DNA of 64,000 bases from DATARR01 sp034666985 (GTDB taxonomy: Bacteria > Acidobacteriota > Thermoanaerobaculia > Multivoradales > UBA5704). Shown piece after piece: positions 23,631 to 31,668 of this stretch. Numbering within the stretch: the stretch's first letter is position 1; every line of letters starts with the position of its first letter. The stretch covers positions 1 through 64,000 of the forward strand of contig JAXDKS010000046.1 of NCBI GenBank assembly GCA_034666985.1, written 5' to 3'. The position numbers and the translations under genes are program-made. Under the pieces are notes generated by a model. It did no database searches, was not told where the DNA came from, and was given only the letters and a program-made list of their open reading frames with translations.

Positions 23631-24806
23631 ATGAACCGCACTCCGAGCTGCTTCCTGATCCTCCTCACCGCCCTGCTGGCGGCCGGCGGCGGATTCTGGG
23701 TGGGCTCGACGTGGTCGCGAGCGCAGGGGGCGCCCGTACCGGTGGTCCCTGGAGCCCCTGCGATCCCGGCCGGCCGGGCATCGGGCGCGGTGCCCGCGGG
23801 TGTGACCGTCTCGCCGCGGGGCGACCTCGACGCGGACGAGAAGGAGAACATAACCCTCTTCGAGCGGGCCTCTCCGGCGGTGGTGTTCATCACTTCCCTC
23901 GCCGTGCGGCAGGACGCCTTCAGCCTCGACTCCACCGAGATTCCCCAGGGGAGCGGCTCCGGCTTCGTCTGGGACGCCCAGGGTCACGTCGTCACCAACT
24001 ACCACGTCGTGGCCGGCGCCGACGTCGCGCGGGTGACGCTGGCGGATCAGTCGAGCTGGAACGCGAGGCTCGTCGGCTGGGCTCCCGAGAAGGACGTGGC
24101 GGTGCTCAAGATCGACGCTCCGCGCGAGCGACTCCACCCCCTCCCTCTCGGCTCCTCGGACGACCTGCGGGTGGGGCAGAAGGTCTTCGCCATCGGCAAT
24201 CCCTTCGGCCTCGACCAGACGCTGACCACCGGCATCATCAGCGCCCTGGGGCGCGAGATCCAGTCGATGGCCAACGTGCCCATCCGCGACGTCATCCAGA
24301 CCGACGCCGCCATCAATCCCGGCAACTCGGGCGGTCCGCTGCTCGACAGCGCCGGCCGTCTGATCGGCATCAACGCGGCGATCTACAGCCCCTCCGGCGC
24401 TTCGGCGGGCATCGGCTTCGCGATCCCCGCCCATTCGGTGGAGTGGGCGGTGCCGGACCTCATCCGCTACGGCCGCATCCAGCGTCCCAGCTTGGGAGTG
24501 CAGCTCGCACCCGAGGCCGCGATGCGCCGCCTGGGCCTCGAAGGAGCCATGATCTACCGGGTCGAAAGGGGCACCGGCGCCGCCCGGGCCGGCCTGCGAG
24601 GCCTCGACCGTGACGTCCTCGGCCGCTGGCGCCTGGGAGACGTCATCCTGACCCTCGACAACCAGCCCGTGCAATCGAGCGGCGACCTCCTCCTCGCCCT
24701 CGAAGGCAAGCAACCCGGCCAGACCGTGCGAGTGGGCCTCCTGCGCGACGGCCGCAAGACCGAGGTGCAGGTGAAGCTGGGAGGGCCGTCGGAGGGAGGG
24801 ACGTAG
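23631..24806 (+). CDS. HtrA/DegP-family serine protease (S1C) with one PDZ domain
   Basis: The 391-residue protein starts with a hydrophobic signal or anchor (SCFLILLTALLAAGGGFWVG), so it acts in the periplasm. The trypsin-like domain has the catalytic triad His125 (NYHVV), Asp155 (KDVAVLKI) and Ser233 (GNSGGPLL), with NPFGLDQTLTTGIISAL between. A single C-terminal PDZ (about 300-385) includes LGDVILTLDNQPV. It begins 19 nt after the CheB stop. Its stop is followed at once by a 9-bp-period hairpin repeat that could terminate transcription. Confidence 0.95.
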   Translation: MNRTPSCFLILLTALLAAGGGFWVGSTWSRAQGAPVPVVPGAPAIPAGRASGAVPAGVTVSPRGDLDADEKENITLFERASPAVVFITSLAVRQDAFSLDSTEIPQGSGSGFVWDAQGHVVTNYHVVAGADVARVTLADQSSWNARLVGWAPEKDVAVLKIDAPRERLHPLPLGSSDDLRVGQKVFAIGNPFGLDQTLTTGIISALGREIQSMANVPIRDVIQTDAAINPGNSGGPLLDSAGRLIGINAAIYSPSGASAGIGFAIPAHSVEWAVPDLIRYGRIQRPSLGVQLAPEAAMRRLGLEGAMIYRVERGTGAARAGLRGLDRDVLGRWRLGDVILTLDNQPVQSSGDLLLALEGKQPGQTVRVGLLRDGRKTEVQVKLGGPSEGGT

Positions 24807-24814
24807 CGGGGGGA

Positions 24815-24913
24815 GGACTTAAAGGACCCAAAGGACTGCAAGGACAGCAAGGACCTCAGGGAATGGTCTTTCGTGTCCTTGCAGTCCTTGTTGTCCTTGC
24901 AGTCCTTTTTCCC
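24815..24913. repeat. 9-bp-period inverted repeat element between convergent genes
   Basis: The left arm (24815-24859) has repeated AAGGAC at 9-10 nt spacing, and the right arm (24873-24908) repeats GTCCTTGCA or GTCCTTGTT. AAAGGACTGCAAGGACA on the left matches the reverse complement of the right arm exactly over 17 nt. The right arm runs into a short T-run. It separates htrA from the convergent small zinc-finger gene and could act as a bidirectional terminator. Confidence 0.75.
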
Positions 24914-24914
24914 C

Positions 24915-25127
24915 TTACCGGGGAAGAAACGCCTCTTCCTCTCTCAGCACAGGCTGGACCTGCCGGAGGCGGCGGAGGTTGCAGCGGGCCGCTTCGTCGC
25001 CGCAGGTGTGGCAGCCCTGGAGGATGTGCTCCACCACCCGGCGGGCCTCTTCCCTGCACAGGCTTCCCTCGGCGAACTGGCGCAGCTCTTTCGGACTGGG
25101 ATGCTCCGCAACGCTGCGCTGAGGCAT
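24915..25127 (-). CDS. Small zinc-finger-like protein (anti-sigma-type), 70 residues
   Basis: The product opens MPQRSVAEHPSPKELRQFAEG and has H in EHPSP, then VVEHILQGCHTCGDEAARC. The spacing His...His-x-x-x-Cys-x-x-Cys resembles the zf-HC2 zinc-binding helix pair of anti-sigma factors. No sigma factor gene is adjacent and no membrane segment is present, so the call is by motif only. It could be a free-standing regulatory zinc finger. A purine-rich AGAGGGG lies about 10 nt before the ATG. The gene ends against the hairpin repeat at 24815-24913. Confidence 0.6.
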   Translation of the reverse strand: MPQRSVAEHPSPKELRQFAEGSLCREEARRVVEHILQGCHTCGDEAARCNLRRLRQVQPVLREEEAFLPR

Positions 25128-25218
25128 GGGCTGAACCCCTCTCGTAAGAGCGGCGGCGCTTCAGGGGGAGGCGCCGGGCACGGCTTCTGTCGGCTGTGCT
25201 CCCACCCTACCAACGCGA

Positions 25219-25275
25219 GATTACGCGCCGTATTACGGCGGGCTGATTACGGCGGGGCTGATTCCGGCCGGCTAA
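25219..25275. repeat. Four degenerate ~14-bp direct repeats
   Basis: Successive units ATTACGCGCCGT, ATTACGGCGGGCTG, ATTACGGCGGGGCTG and ATTCCGGCCGGCTA lie just past the stop of the minus-strand gene at 25278. Some units are partly self-complementary (CCGGCCGG). The role is unknown; they may be the relic of a terminator or a short tandem expansion. Confidence 0.5.
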
Positions 25276-25277
25276 TG

Positions 25278-26771
25278 TCAGGGCGGAGGAGGTCCCTGGC
25301 CCCAGATCGGATGCAGAGGGTCCATGTCTCTTCCCTTGCGCGGCAGACCCTCGATCCTGAGGTCGGTCGGTCCCCTGCCGGCGAAGCCGTCGGCAGCAGG
25401 GATGAACCGGGCGCCGAGAGGGGAGGTGAGGATGAAGCCGGTGACCACCGTCTGGTACGCGGCCGGTCTGCCGGCGGTGTTGCCAGGGCGGAAGTGCCAG
25501 CCGCACACGGTGTCCAGCGCGCTGGCCGCCAGGAGCCGGTTCACGGAGGACTGCGAGACGTGGACCTTGGGGTCCATCGAGAGGCCCTGCATCCAGGCCA
25601 CGATGGGGTGGCGGACGCCGCCATTGGCTCCGACGGTGGCGACCATCACGAACCCGCCCTGCAGACGGACAGGATTCGCGGTCTTCGGATAGAGGACCTT
25701 GGGCTTCGCCTCGACCTTGGGATTCCCGTCGAATCTTCCCGCCGGCTCGCCCCACCGGTTCTTCTCCAGCAACTCGCCCGCCGGACCGTAGACGGAGAGG
25801 TTGATGTCGTAGAGGTTGGGCGTGAGGTGCTGCGCCGCCTGCCAGCGGCAGACCGCCTCGTCCTCCATGCCGAGCCCGGCGTCCGCCAGCGCGCGCAGGG
25901 CGAGGACGGCGGCCAGATCCTTCTGGTCCTGACCCGTGTTGGCGAGGTCGAAGCTCTGCTGCCAGAGGCTCTGGGAGCTCTCGCGAGCATCCTTCCACTG
26001 TCCGGCCCGCAGCAGCCCATCCACCTTGGCGAGCCCGCCGGAGAGCTCCACCAGCTCTCCCAGCGGCTTCTTTGCCGGAGGATTGATCGTCACGCTGCGG
26101 AAGACGGAGACCGGCTGGTCCCCTTTCCGGGCCGGCTCATACCGCCAGCTCCGCAGCCCTTCCAGCACCTCCCAGACCACGCCGGGGACCTCGCCACCGA
26201 TCACCACGGGATCGTGCAGGCGGCCTTCCGTGTCGATCACGGCCTGAAGCTTCAGCCCCTTGGGAGCCGCGATGGCGGCGACCTCCGCGCTGAGCTTGGG
26301 GGCGGGCCCTGAGAGCAGGCGTCCGGGTTTGACCTCGGGATCGGTGGAGGCGAGGACGGTCCATCCCGCGGGGGCCTCGTCGGCCCGGCGCAGGGAGTTG
26401 CGCGCCAGCAGCTCCCCGGGCGGGCCGTAGGCGGTCAGCGCCTTGCCTTCGAGGACGGAGCGGTCGAGGTTCTGGGCGAGGTGCCAGTGCCAGACGGCGT
26501 CCTCCTGCTTTCCCAGCCCGGCCTCGGCCAGGGCGAGCCGCGCCACGGCCGGCGCCAGGCCGGAGGCGAGCGGCGTGGTGCGATTCCGCGCGATGAGGAT
26601 GAGCGCGGCTTCGCGGGCCGCCTCCCAGCGTCCTCCATGAAGATGGGCGTCGAGGAGCTCGATCGGGCCCGCGCTCTCCGGCGTTCCGCCATGGGCGAAG
26701 GGAGAGAGAGCCAGACAGGCGAAGCCCAGGGCCGCGGCGGAGAGGAACGGGAGGCGGGGGGACCGAAGCAT
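25278..26771 (-). CDS. Secreted protein with two repeat-plus-TonB-C-like modules
   Basis: A signal peptide (residues 1-28, cleavage near FAHGG) is followed by two similar halves. Each half has a helical, TPR-like stretch (DGLLRAGQWKDARES; LAEAGLGKQEDAVWHWHLAQ) and then a beta-rich segment resembling the TonB C-terminal domain. In half one this reads LKLQAVIDTEGRLHDPVV followed by SWRYEPARKGDQPVSV; in half two, FVMVATVGANGGVRHPIV followed by CGWHFRPGN. The WRYEPA-type end is the best-known TonB-C hallmark. No ExbB/ExbD or N-terminal TonB anchor and Pro-rich stalk are seen, so it is probably not an energy transducer itself. Assignment is by eye. Confidence 0.65.
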   Translation of the reverse strand: MLRSPRLPFLSAAALGFACLALSPFAHGGTPESAGPIELLDAHLHGGRWEAAREAALILIARNRTTPLASGLAPAVARLALAEAGLGKQEDAVWHWHLAQNLDRSVLEGKALTAYGPPGELLARNSLRRADEAPAGWTVLASTDPEVKPGRLLSGPAPKLSAEVAAIAAPKGLKLQAVIDTEGRLHDPVVIGGEVPGVVWEVLEGLRSWRYEPARKGDQPVSVFRSVTINPPAKKPLGELVELSGGLAKVDGLLRAGQWKDARESSQSLWQQSFDLANTGQDQKDLAAVLALRALADAGLGMEDEAVCRWQAAQHLTPNLYDINLSVYGPAGELLEKNRWGEPAGRFDGNPKVEAKPKVLYPKTANPVRLQGGFVMVATVGANGGVRHPIVAWMQGLSMDPKVHVSQSSVNRLLAASALDTVCGWHFRPGNTAGRPAAYQTVVTGFILTSPLGARFIPAADGFAGRGPTDLRIEGLPRKGRDMDPLHPIWGQGPPPP

Positions 26772-26820
26772 GGGGAATCTCCCAGAAAAGACTGCTCATA
26801 GTCTAATGGAAGGGAGACCG

Positions 26821-27000
26821 TTTTCGTTTCAGGCTCCTGTCCCGGCTTACCGGCCATATTCCGAAAAGACGGTGGCTTTCCTGAAAAGACGGCGTCTTTC
26901 CTGAAAAGACAGCGTCGAAACCGAAAAGACAGCGTCTAATTTGAAAAAGACGGCGTCTTTCCCAAAAGGACGGCCTGAATTTGAAAACAACGGCTCCTGT
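26821..27000. repeat. Tandem 20-bp palindromic repeat array
   Basis: From 26861 seven consecutive 20-nt units can be read, most starting with NNGAAAAGAC and several containing AAAGACGGCGTCTTT, a perfect 7-bp inverted repeat around one base. Units at 26881, 26901, 26921 and 26941 are the most alike. GGCTCCTGTC occurs at 26832-26841 and again at 26992-27001, exactly 160 nt (8 units) apart, so the 20-nt phase extends to the ends. The array fills the gap between the chrB stop and the upstream end of the 25278-26771 gene. The period is not a multiple of 3, which argues against coding. Confidence 0.8.
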
Positions 27001-27016
27001 CTCCAGATAGGGTCGT

Positions 27017-28006
27017 TCAAGAGCGAGCGCTTCTTCCGCGGGCTCTTTTCGCGGGAGCCGGTGGCGGACTGACCGCGCTCTGCCCCTGCCGCAGCGCCGC
27101 ATACAGTCCCTCGAAGAGAGCAACTCCGTGGCGCTCGAGCTCAGGGTCGGGCCAGCCGGCGGCGGACCAGCCGCGGAGGATGGCGTCCACGCCGGAGACC
27201 TCGGGGCGCGCGGAGGCGCCGTCGCGCAGGTCGATCTCGTGGACGATCGCGGCGAGGGCGGCGAGGGCGGGATCGTCCACGAGGTCGAAGGCGGCGAGCA
27301 TCGTCTCGAAGGTGCAGAGGTTGCCGCGGTGGCCGAAGTCGGCGCCGCGCATGTCGAAGGAGACCTCGCCTTCCGCTGGGACCTCGGCGTAGCGGATCTC
27401 GGCATTGGCGTCGACGAAGCGGCGGATCAGCCAGGCGCAGGCCAGGCGGTCGACGTGGGGATGGGGCCGGGTGACCCAGCGCCGGCCCTGGTAGCGCTCC
27501 CGCTCGGCGGCGGGAATGTCGCGGATGTTGCGCGAGGGGCCGTCGCCACGGCCCAGGGCGGCTTCGATCCGCGCCAGGGCCGCGGCCGCCCGGGGACCCT
27601 CGGGCGCCTGGAAGAAGTCGATGCGCGACGCCTCGCCGAAGCGTCGGCGGAGCTTCTCCAGGCGCTCCTTCAGACCGTCCTGGCCGGCCGGCTCCAGCGC
27701 CTCCTCGGCCTCGACCGCGATCTTCCGGTAGTCCTCGTCGCGGGAGGAGCGGAACAGCTCGATCAGCTTGGCCTCGGCCTCCCCTTCGAGACGATCTACG
27801 CGTAAAACCAGGGCCTCACCGCCGCCGTCCTCGATCTCCTGGGCCAGCCAGTCCAGGGCCTCGGCGTTCTCGTCGCCCAGCGGCAGGAGGTAGAGCGAGC
27901 CGGTGGGGGAGACCGCCCCGAGCTGCCGCAGCCGCCGCCAGACCGCCACCCGTTTGCTGGACGCCGAGGCCGAGGGCAGGGTGTAGGAGAGGCCGAGCCA
28001 CTGCAT
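27017..28006 (-). CDS. Chromate resistance protein ChrB-like
   Basis: ChrB proteins accompany chromate efflux and may act as chromate-sensing regulators. This 329-residue protein has both ChrB parts: an N-terminal part beginning QWLGLSYTLPSASASSKRVAVWRRL, cited as QWLGLSYTLPS, and a C-terminal part with the signature WVTRPHPHVDRLACAWLIRR followed by FDMRGADFGHRGNLCTFETM. The C-terminal end is basic. It is the second gene of a pair with an MFS transporter, 9 nt downstream of it. The usual partner ChrA is absent, so the exported substrate here is not certain. Confidence 0.85.
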   Translation of the reverse strand: MQWLGLSYTLPSASASSKRVAVWRRLRQLGAVSPTGSLYLLPLGDENAEALDWLAQEIEDGGGEALVLRVDRLEGEAEAKLIELFRSSRDEDYRKIAVEAEEALEPAGQDGLKERLEKLRRRFGEASRIDFFQAPEGPRAAAALARIEAALGRGDGPSRNIRDIPAAERERYQGRRWVTRPHPHVDRLACAWLIRRFVDANAEIRYAEVPAEGEVSFDMRGADFGHRGNLCTFETMLAAFDLVDDPALAALAAIVHEIDLRDGASARPEVSGVDAILRGWSAAGWPDPELERHGVALFEGLYAALRQGQSAVSPPPAPAKRARGRSARS

Positions 28007-28015
28007 GGGGAGATC

Positions 28016-29206
28016 CTATACGTCCCCCGGTCCCCACCGGGCGTGCACCAAAAAGCCGGCGGCTCCCACTCCAAATGCGGCGTAGAAGGGGAGCCGCCGG
28101 TCGAGGATCCAGAGCCAGCCGCCCACCAGCGGGGCGGCGAACACGGCGAGGCCGCGGATGAGGTAGTACAGCCCCACGGCCCGGCCCCGCGCCCCGGCCG
28201 AGGCGAGGTCGACGATCAGCGCCTTGCGCGCCGGCTCGCCGGTCTCGCGCAGGCCGGCGACGACGAACGCCATCGTCAGCCAGGCAGTGTTGTGCGCGGT
28301 CACGAGGGTCAGAGGGAAGAGGGCGAAGAAGGCGAAGGTGAGGAGCACGAACGGCTTGCGGTTCATGCGGTCGGCGAGCCGCGCCACCGGGATGTAGACC
28401 AGGGTGGAGGCGATCATCTGCACGCTGGTCAAGGCCCCGAACTCCACGGCGGTGCCGCCCAGGACGTCCATCACGAAGAAGAGGATGAAGACCTTGGGGA
28501 TGCCCTCGGCCCAGCGCGCCAGGATGTCCGCCACCAGCAGGCGCTTGAGCCCGGGGTCCATCCGCCGCCAGAGGCCGGGGAGGCTCTCCCGGTCCGGCGC
28601 CGGCGTGGCCGTCGGCGCCCAGGAGCGCCGCAGGATGGCGATCCCCAGCAGGGCGAGGAGGATCGTGGCCGCCAGCCCCGCCCGCACGCCGCCCTGGAAA
28701 CCGAGCCGGGCGATGAGCCAGCCGCCCAGGGGCGGAGCCAGGATCATGGGCACCCGCTTGAGGATCGCCTGTATCCCGAACCCCGTGGCCCGCCGGCCCG
28801 GCGGCAGGTGGTCGCCAAGGACGGCGAAGATCGCCGGCAGCGTCAGGCTGCTCCACGCCATCACCAGCACCGTGCCGGCCAGGATCCACGGCCAGCTCGG
28901 CGCCACCATGTAGACCGCGTAGCCGCCGATCGCCAGCACCGCGAACAGGATCAGCGACGTCCGCCGCCCCATGCGGTCGGCCAGCCAGCCTCCCGGATAG
29001 GGGTAGAGAGCGTCGAGCAGGTCGCGCAGCGTGCCGTAGAACGCCACCGCCCACGCGCCGGCCCCCAGCAGCTCCAGATACTTGGGCACGAACCGCGTCC
29101 ACAGCTCCTCGCCCATCCCCAGCACCAGGAACGTCGCCAGCATGACGACGACGTTGCGCTCCAGGCGGAGGGTGGAGCGAACGCGGGGAAGCGGGAGGGA
29201 TTCCAT
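28016..29206 (-). CDS. Major facilitator superfamily transporter
   Basis: This 396-residue inner-membrane protein has about 12 hydrophobic segments. The loop after TM2 reads GGWLADRMGRRTSLILF, the MFS motif A (GxxxDRxGRR), with a second copy ARLADRMNRKPFVLL at the start of the second half. The ATG at 29206 is chosen; a promoter -10 box ends only 9 nt upstream, so the transcript may be leaderless. The adjacent chrB suggests oxyanion or metal export, but MFS sequence alone does not fix the substrate. Confidence 0.88.
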   Translation of the reverse strand: MESLPLPRVRSTLRLERNVVVMLATFLVLGMGEELWTRFVPKYLELLGAGAWAVAFYGTLRDLLDALYPYPGGWLADRMGRRTSLILFAVLAIGGYAVYMVAPSWPWILAGTVLVMAWSSLTLPAIFAVLGDHLPPGRRATGFGIQAILKRVPMILAPPLGGWLIARLGFQGGVRAGLAATILLALLGIAILRRSWAPTATPAPDRESLPGLWRRMDPGLKRLLVADILARWAEGIPKVFILFFVMDVLGGTAVEFGALTSVQMIASTLVYIPVARLADRMNRKPFVLLTFAFFALFPLTLVTAHNTAWLTMAFVVAGLRETGEPARKALIVDLASAGARGRAVGLYYLIRGLAVFAAPLVGGWLWILDRRLPFYAAFGVGAAGFLVHARWGPGDV

Positions 29207-29215
29207 GCAACGATG

Positions 29216-29244
29216 ATTACAGCATGGCGGAACCAAGATTACAA
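29216..29244 (-). promoter_or_regulatory. Candidate promoter of the MFS-chrB pair with an overlapping palindrome
   Basis: On the minus strand TTGTAA (29244-29239), a 17-nt spacer, then TGTAAT (29221-29216). The predicted start falls within a few nt of the ATG at 29206. AGATTACAATCT (29237-29248), a 5-bp inverted repeat around 2 nt, overlaps the -35 and could be an operator. Confidence 0.45.
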
Positions 29245-29261
29245 TCTGACGATGATCTGGC

Positions 29262-29392
29262 TGAAAGCCGAAGCAAGGACCTAAGGGATAGCAGAGACAA
29301 CAAGGACTGCAGGACGGAGGCGTTCTTGTCCTTGTTGTCCTTGTTGTCCTTGCAGTCCCTGCTGTCCCTTGGGTCCTTGCCTGGCGCAGGGC
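29262..29392. repeat. 9-bp-period inverted repeat element upstream of a small secreted-protein gene
   Basis: The left end reads TGAAAGCCGAAGCAAGGACC, followed by AAGGGATAGC and CAAGGACTGC. The right arm (29326-29379) repeats GTCCTTGTT, GTCCTTGCA, GTCCCTGCT, GTCCCTTGG, GTCCTTGCC at 9-nt spacing. The reverse complement of the outer right arm (GCAAGGACCCAAGGGACAGC) pairs with the left arm with few mismatches. The left flank GAAAGCCGAAGC also appears, inverted, at the end of the partial copy at 5719-5760. Confidence 0.75.
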
Positions 29393-29448
29393 TTCTCGGG
29401 GGGTGCTAAAATATGGCGAAACCTCGTCTGACTAAGGGAGAACTACCC

Positions 29449-29730
29449 ATGCCTTTGCGGATCAGCTCAACTCTCGGCTTCCGGCTGCTCGGCCTCGCAG
29501 TCGTGCTCGTGACCTCCATCCTCACCGCCCAGCCCAGCCACGCTGACCTGGTGGTGGGCTGCGACCCCAACAGCGTCACCACCTACTACAGCGATGCGAG
29601 TCACTCGACCGCGGTGGGCAGTTGCGGGGGAAGCTGCTGCGGCCCCTGCGAGTGCACGGGGACGATCACTGCGTACCGGACCACCCAGAGAGTTTATTGT
29701 CCGGACGTCGTCTGCCCGCAGACCTCCTGA
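29449..29730 (+). CDS. Small secreted Cys-rich protein, DUF6289-like
   Basis: Starting at ATG 29449, nine nt after GGGAG, the product has 93 residues. A signal peptide (MPLRISSTLGFRLLGLAVVL, cleavage near SHA) precedes a mature part with TTYYSDASHSTAVGSCGGSC, CGPCECTGT and a Cys-rich end. The pattern 'YYSDaxxxxxVGxxxxxCxG' resembles small DUF6289-type secreted proteins, whose function is unknown. An in-frame ATG at 29413 would add 12 residues, but the nearer ribosome-binding site favours 29449. A REP-like hairpin follows the stop. Confidence 0.7.
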   Translation: MPLRISSTLGFRLLGLAVVLVTSILTAQPSHADLVVGCDPNSVTTYYSDASHSTAVGSCGGSCCGPCECTGTITAYRTTQRVYCPDVVCPQTS

Positions 29731-29736
29731 TTCATG

Positions 29737-29763
29737 GGAGCGCCGGCGTCCCGCCGGCGCTCC
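29737..29763. repeat. REP-like hairpin, also possible terminator
   Basis: GGAGCGCCGGCG (29737-29748), loop TCC, CGCCGGCGCTCC (29752-29763): a perfect 12-bp stem directly after the small secreted-protein gene. GC-rich hairpins of this form are frequent dispersed repeats in many genomes. No T-run follows, so intrinsic termination is not strongly supported. Confidence 0.65.
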
Positions 29764-29796
29764 AGGGGCACCCCCCTTGCATCCCCTCCCCGTCCG

Positions 29797-31668
29797 ATGA
29801 GCAGGACGACCTCTCCCATCCGCCGCCTGCCCGTGGGAGCCGAGGTGGTGCCTGGCGGCGTGCACTTCCGCGTCTGGGCTCCCCGCCGCCGGAAGGTGGA
29901 GGTGGTGATCGACGGCCGGGCCGTGCTGGAGTTCCAGCACGAGCCCGGCGGCTACTTCTCGGGATTCGTGGAAGGAGCCGGCGACGGCTCCTTCTATAGA
30001 TACCGTCTCGACGGCGGCGATGCCTTTCCTGATCCGGCCTCGCGCTTCCAGCCCGAGGGGCCGCACGGCCCGTCCCAGGTCGTCGATCCCTCCGGGTTCC
30101 AATGGACCGACCGGGACTGGCAGGGACTCGTCCGCGAGGGCCAGGTGATCTACGAGATGCATCTCGGCACCTTCACCCCGGAGGGGACGTGGGAGGCCGC
30201 GGCCCGCGAGCTGCCGGAGCTGGCGGCGCTGGGGATCACGGTGATCGAGCTCATGCCGGTCGTGGAGTTCCCCGGCGAGTTCGGCTGGGGCTATGACGGC
30301 GTCGACCTCTTCGCCCCCTACCACCTCTATGGGCCGCTGGACGACTTCCGTAGCTTCGTGGACCGTGCCCACGCCGTGGGGATCGGGGTGATCCTCGACG
30401 TGGTCTACAACCATCTGGGGCCGGACGGCAACTATCTCAAGCAGTTCTCCGAGGAGTACTTCACCGACAAGTACAAGAACGACTGGGGCGAGGCGATCCA
30501 CTTCGAGGGCTGCGAGCCGGTGCGGGAATTCTTCCTCGCCAACGCCGGCTACTGGATCGAGGAGTACCACTTCGACGGCCTGCGCCTGGATGCCACCCAG
30601 GACGTGAAGGACGCCTCGGAGGACCACATCCTGGCCGCCGTGGGCCGCCGGGCGCGGGAGGCCGCGGGGGACAGGCCGGTCTATCTCATCGCCGAGAACG
30701 AGCCGCAGGACACGAAGCTGATCCGTCCCCTGGAGCAGGGAGGCCATGGCCTCGACGCGTTGTGGAACGACGACTTCCATCATTCGACGCTGGTGGCTCT
30801 GACCGGCCACAACGAGGCCTACTACGCGGACTACAAGGGGACGCCCCAGGAGATGATCTCGCTGGCCAAGTACGGCTTCCTCTACCAGGGGCAGCGCTAC
30901 TCGTGGCAGGAGCAGCGGCGGGGCACGCCGGGCCTCGGCCTGCCGGCCGCGGCGTTCGTCGACTTCCTGCAGAACCACGATCAGATCGCCAACTCGGCGC
31001 GGGGGGAGCGCGTCCATCAGCGGGCGAGCCCCGGCGCCTGCCGGGCGATGACGGCCCTGCTGCTCCTTGGGCCGGGCACGCCGCTGCTCTTCCAGGGGCA
31101 GGAATTCTGCGCTTCGACCCCCTTCCTCTACTTCGCGGATCACAAGCCGGAGCTGGCGGCGGCGGTGCGCAAGGGGCGGCGGGAGTTCCTGGCCCAGTTC
31201 CCCAGTCTGGCCTTGCCTGACGTGCAGGAGGGCATCCCGGATCCCGAGCGGCGGGAGACCTTCGAAGCCTGCAAGCTCGACCGGGCCGAGCGCGAGACGC
31301 ACGCCGCAGCCTACGCCCTCCACCGCGACCTGCTGCGCCTGCGCCGGGAGGACCCCGGGCTCCGCTCCCCCGGCGGGCTGGACGGCGCCGTGCTGGGCCC
31401 CGAGGCCTTCGCCCTCCGCTTCTTCGGGGAAATTGCGGGCGACCGCCTGCTGCTGGTCAACCTGGGGACCGACCTGCCCCTGGAGCCGGTGCCCGAGCCG
31501 CTGCTGGCGCCACTCGCCGGGATGAGATGGAAGGTCCTGTGGTCGAGCGAGGACCCGAAGTACGGCGGCAGCGGCGCACCATCCCCCGAGGATGAAGAGG
31601 GTCGCTGGCGCCTCCCCGGCCGGGCGGCCGTGGTGATGGGGCTGGCGAGGAGAGAGGAGACCCCATGA
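29797..31668 (+). CDS. treZ: Malto-oligosyltrehalose trehalohydrolase (GH13)
   Basis: TreZ cleaves trehalose from maltooligosyl-trehalose. From ATG 29797 the protein has 623 residues. An N-terminal CBM48-like domain (GGVHFRVWAPRRRKVEVVIDG, cited as HFRVWAPRRRKVEVVIDG) precedes the TIM barrel. GH13 catalytic residues are Asp265 in GLRLDATQ, Glu300 in LIAENEP, and Asp395 in FLQNHDQIAN. GPGTPLLFQGQEF and the NHLGPDGNYL segment are typical of TreZ rather than branching enzyme. Its partner TreY is not in the window. The stop overlaps the start of the next gene (ATGA). Confidence 0.93.
   Translation: MSRTTSPIRRLPVGAEVVPGGVHFRVWAPRRRKVEVVIDGRAVLEFQHEPGGYFSGFVEGAGDGSFYRYRLDGGDAFPDPASRFQPEGPHGPSQVVDPSGFQWTDRDWQGLVREGQVIYEMHLGTFTPEGTWEAAARELPELAALGITVIELMPVVEFPGEFGWGYDGVDLFAPYHLYGPLDDFRSFVDRAHAVGIGVILDVVYNHLGPDGNYLKQFSEEYFTDKYKNDWGEAIHFEGCEPVREFFLANAGYWIEEYHFDGLRLDATQDVKDASEDHILAAVGRRAREAAGDRPVYLIAENEPQDTKLIRPLEQGGHGLDALWNDDFHHSTLVALTGHNEAYYADYKGTPQEMISLAKYGFLYQGQRYSWQEQRRGTPGLGLPAAAFVDFLQNHDQIANSARGERVHQRASPGACRAMTALLLLGPGTPLLFQGQEFCASTPFLYFADHKPELAAAVRKGRREFLAQFPSLALPDVQEGIPDPERRETFEACKLDRAERETHAAAYALHRDLLRLRREDPGLRSPGGLDGAVLGPEAFALRFFGEIAGDRLLLVNLGTDLPLEPVPEPLLAPLAGMRWKVLWSSEDPKYGGSGAPSPEDEEGRWRLPGRAAVVMGLARREETP

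Noticed and set aside
26821..27000. CRISPR array
   Set aside because: The 20-bp units are directly adjacent with no unique spacers, and no cas genes are present.
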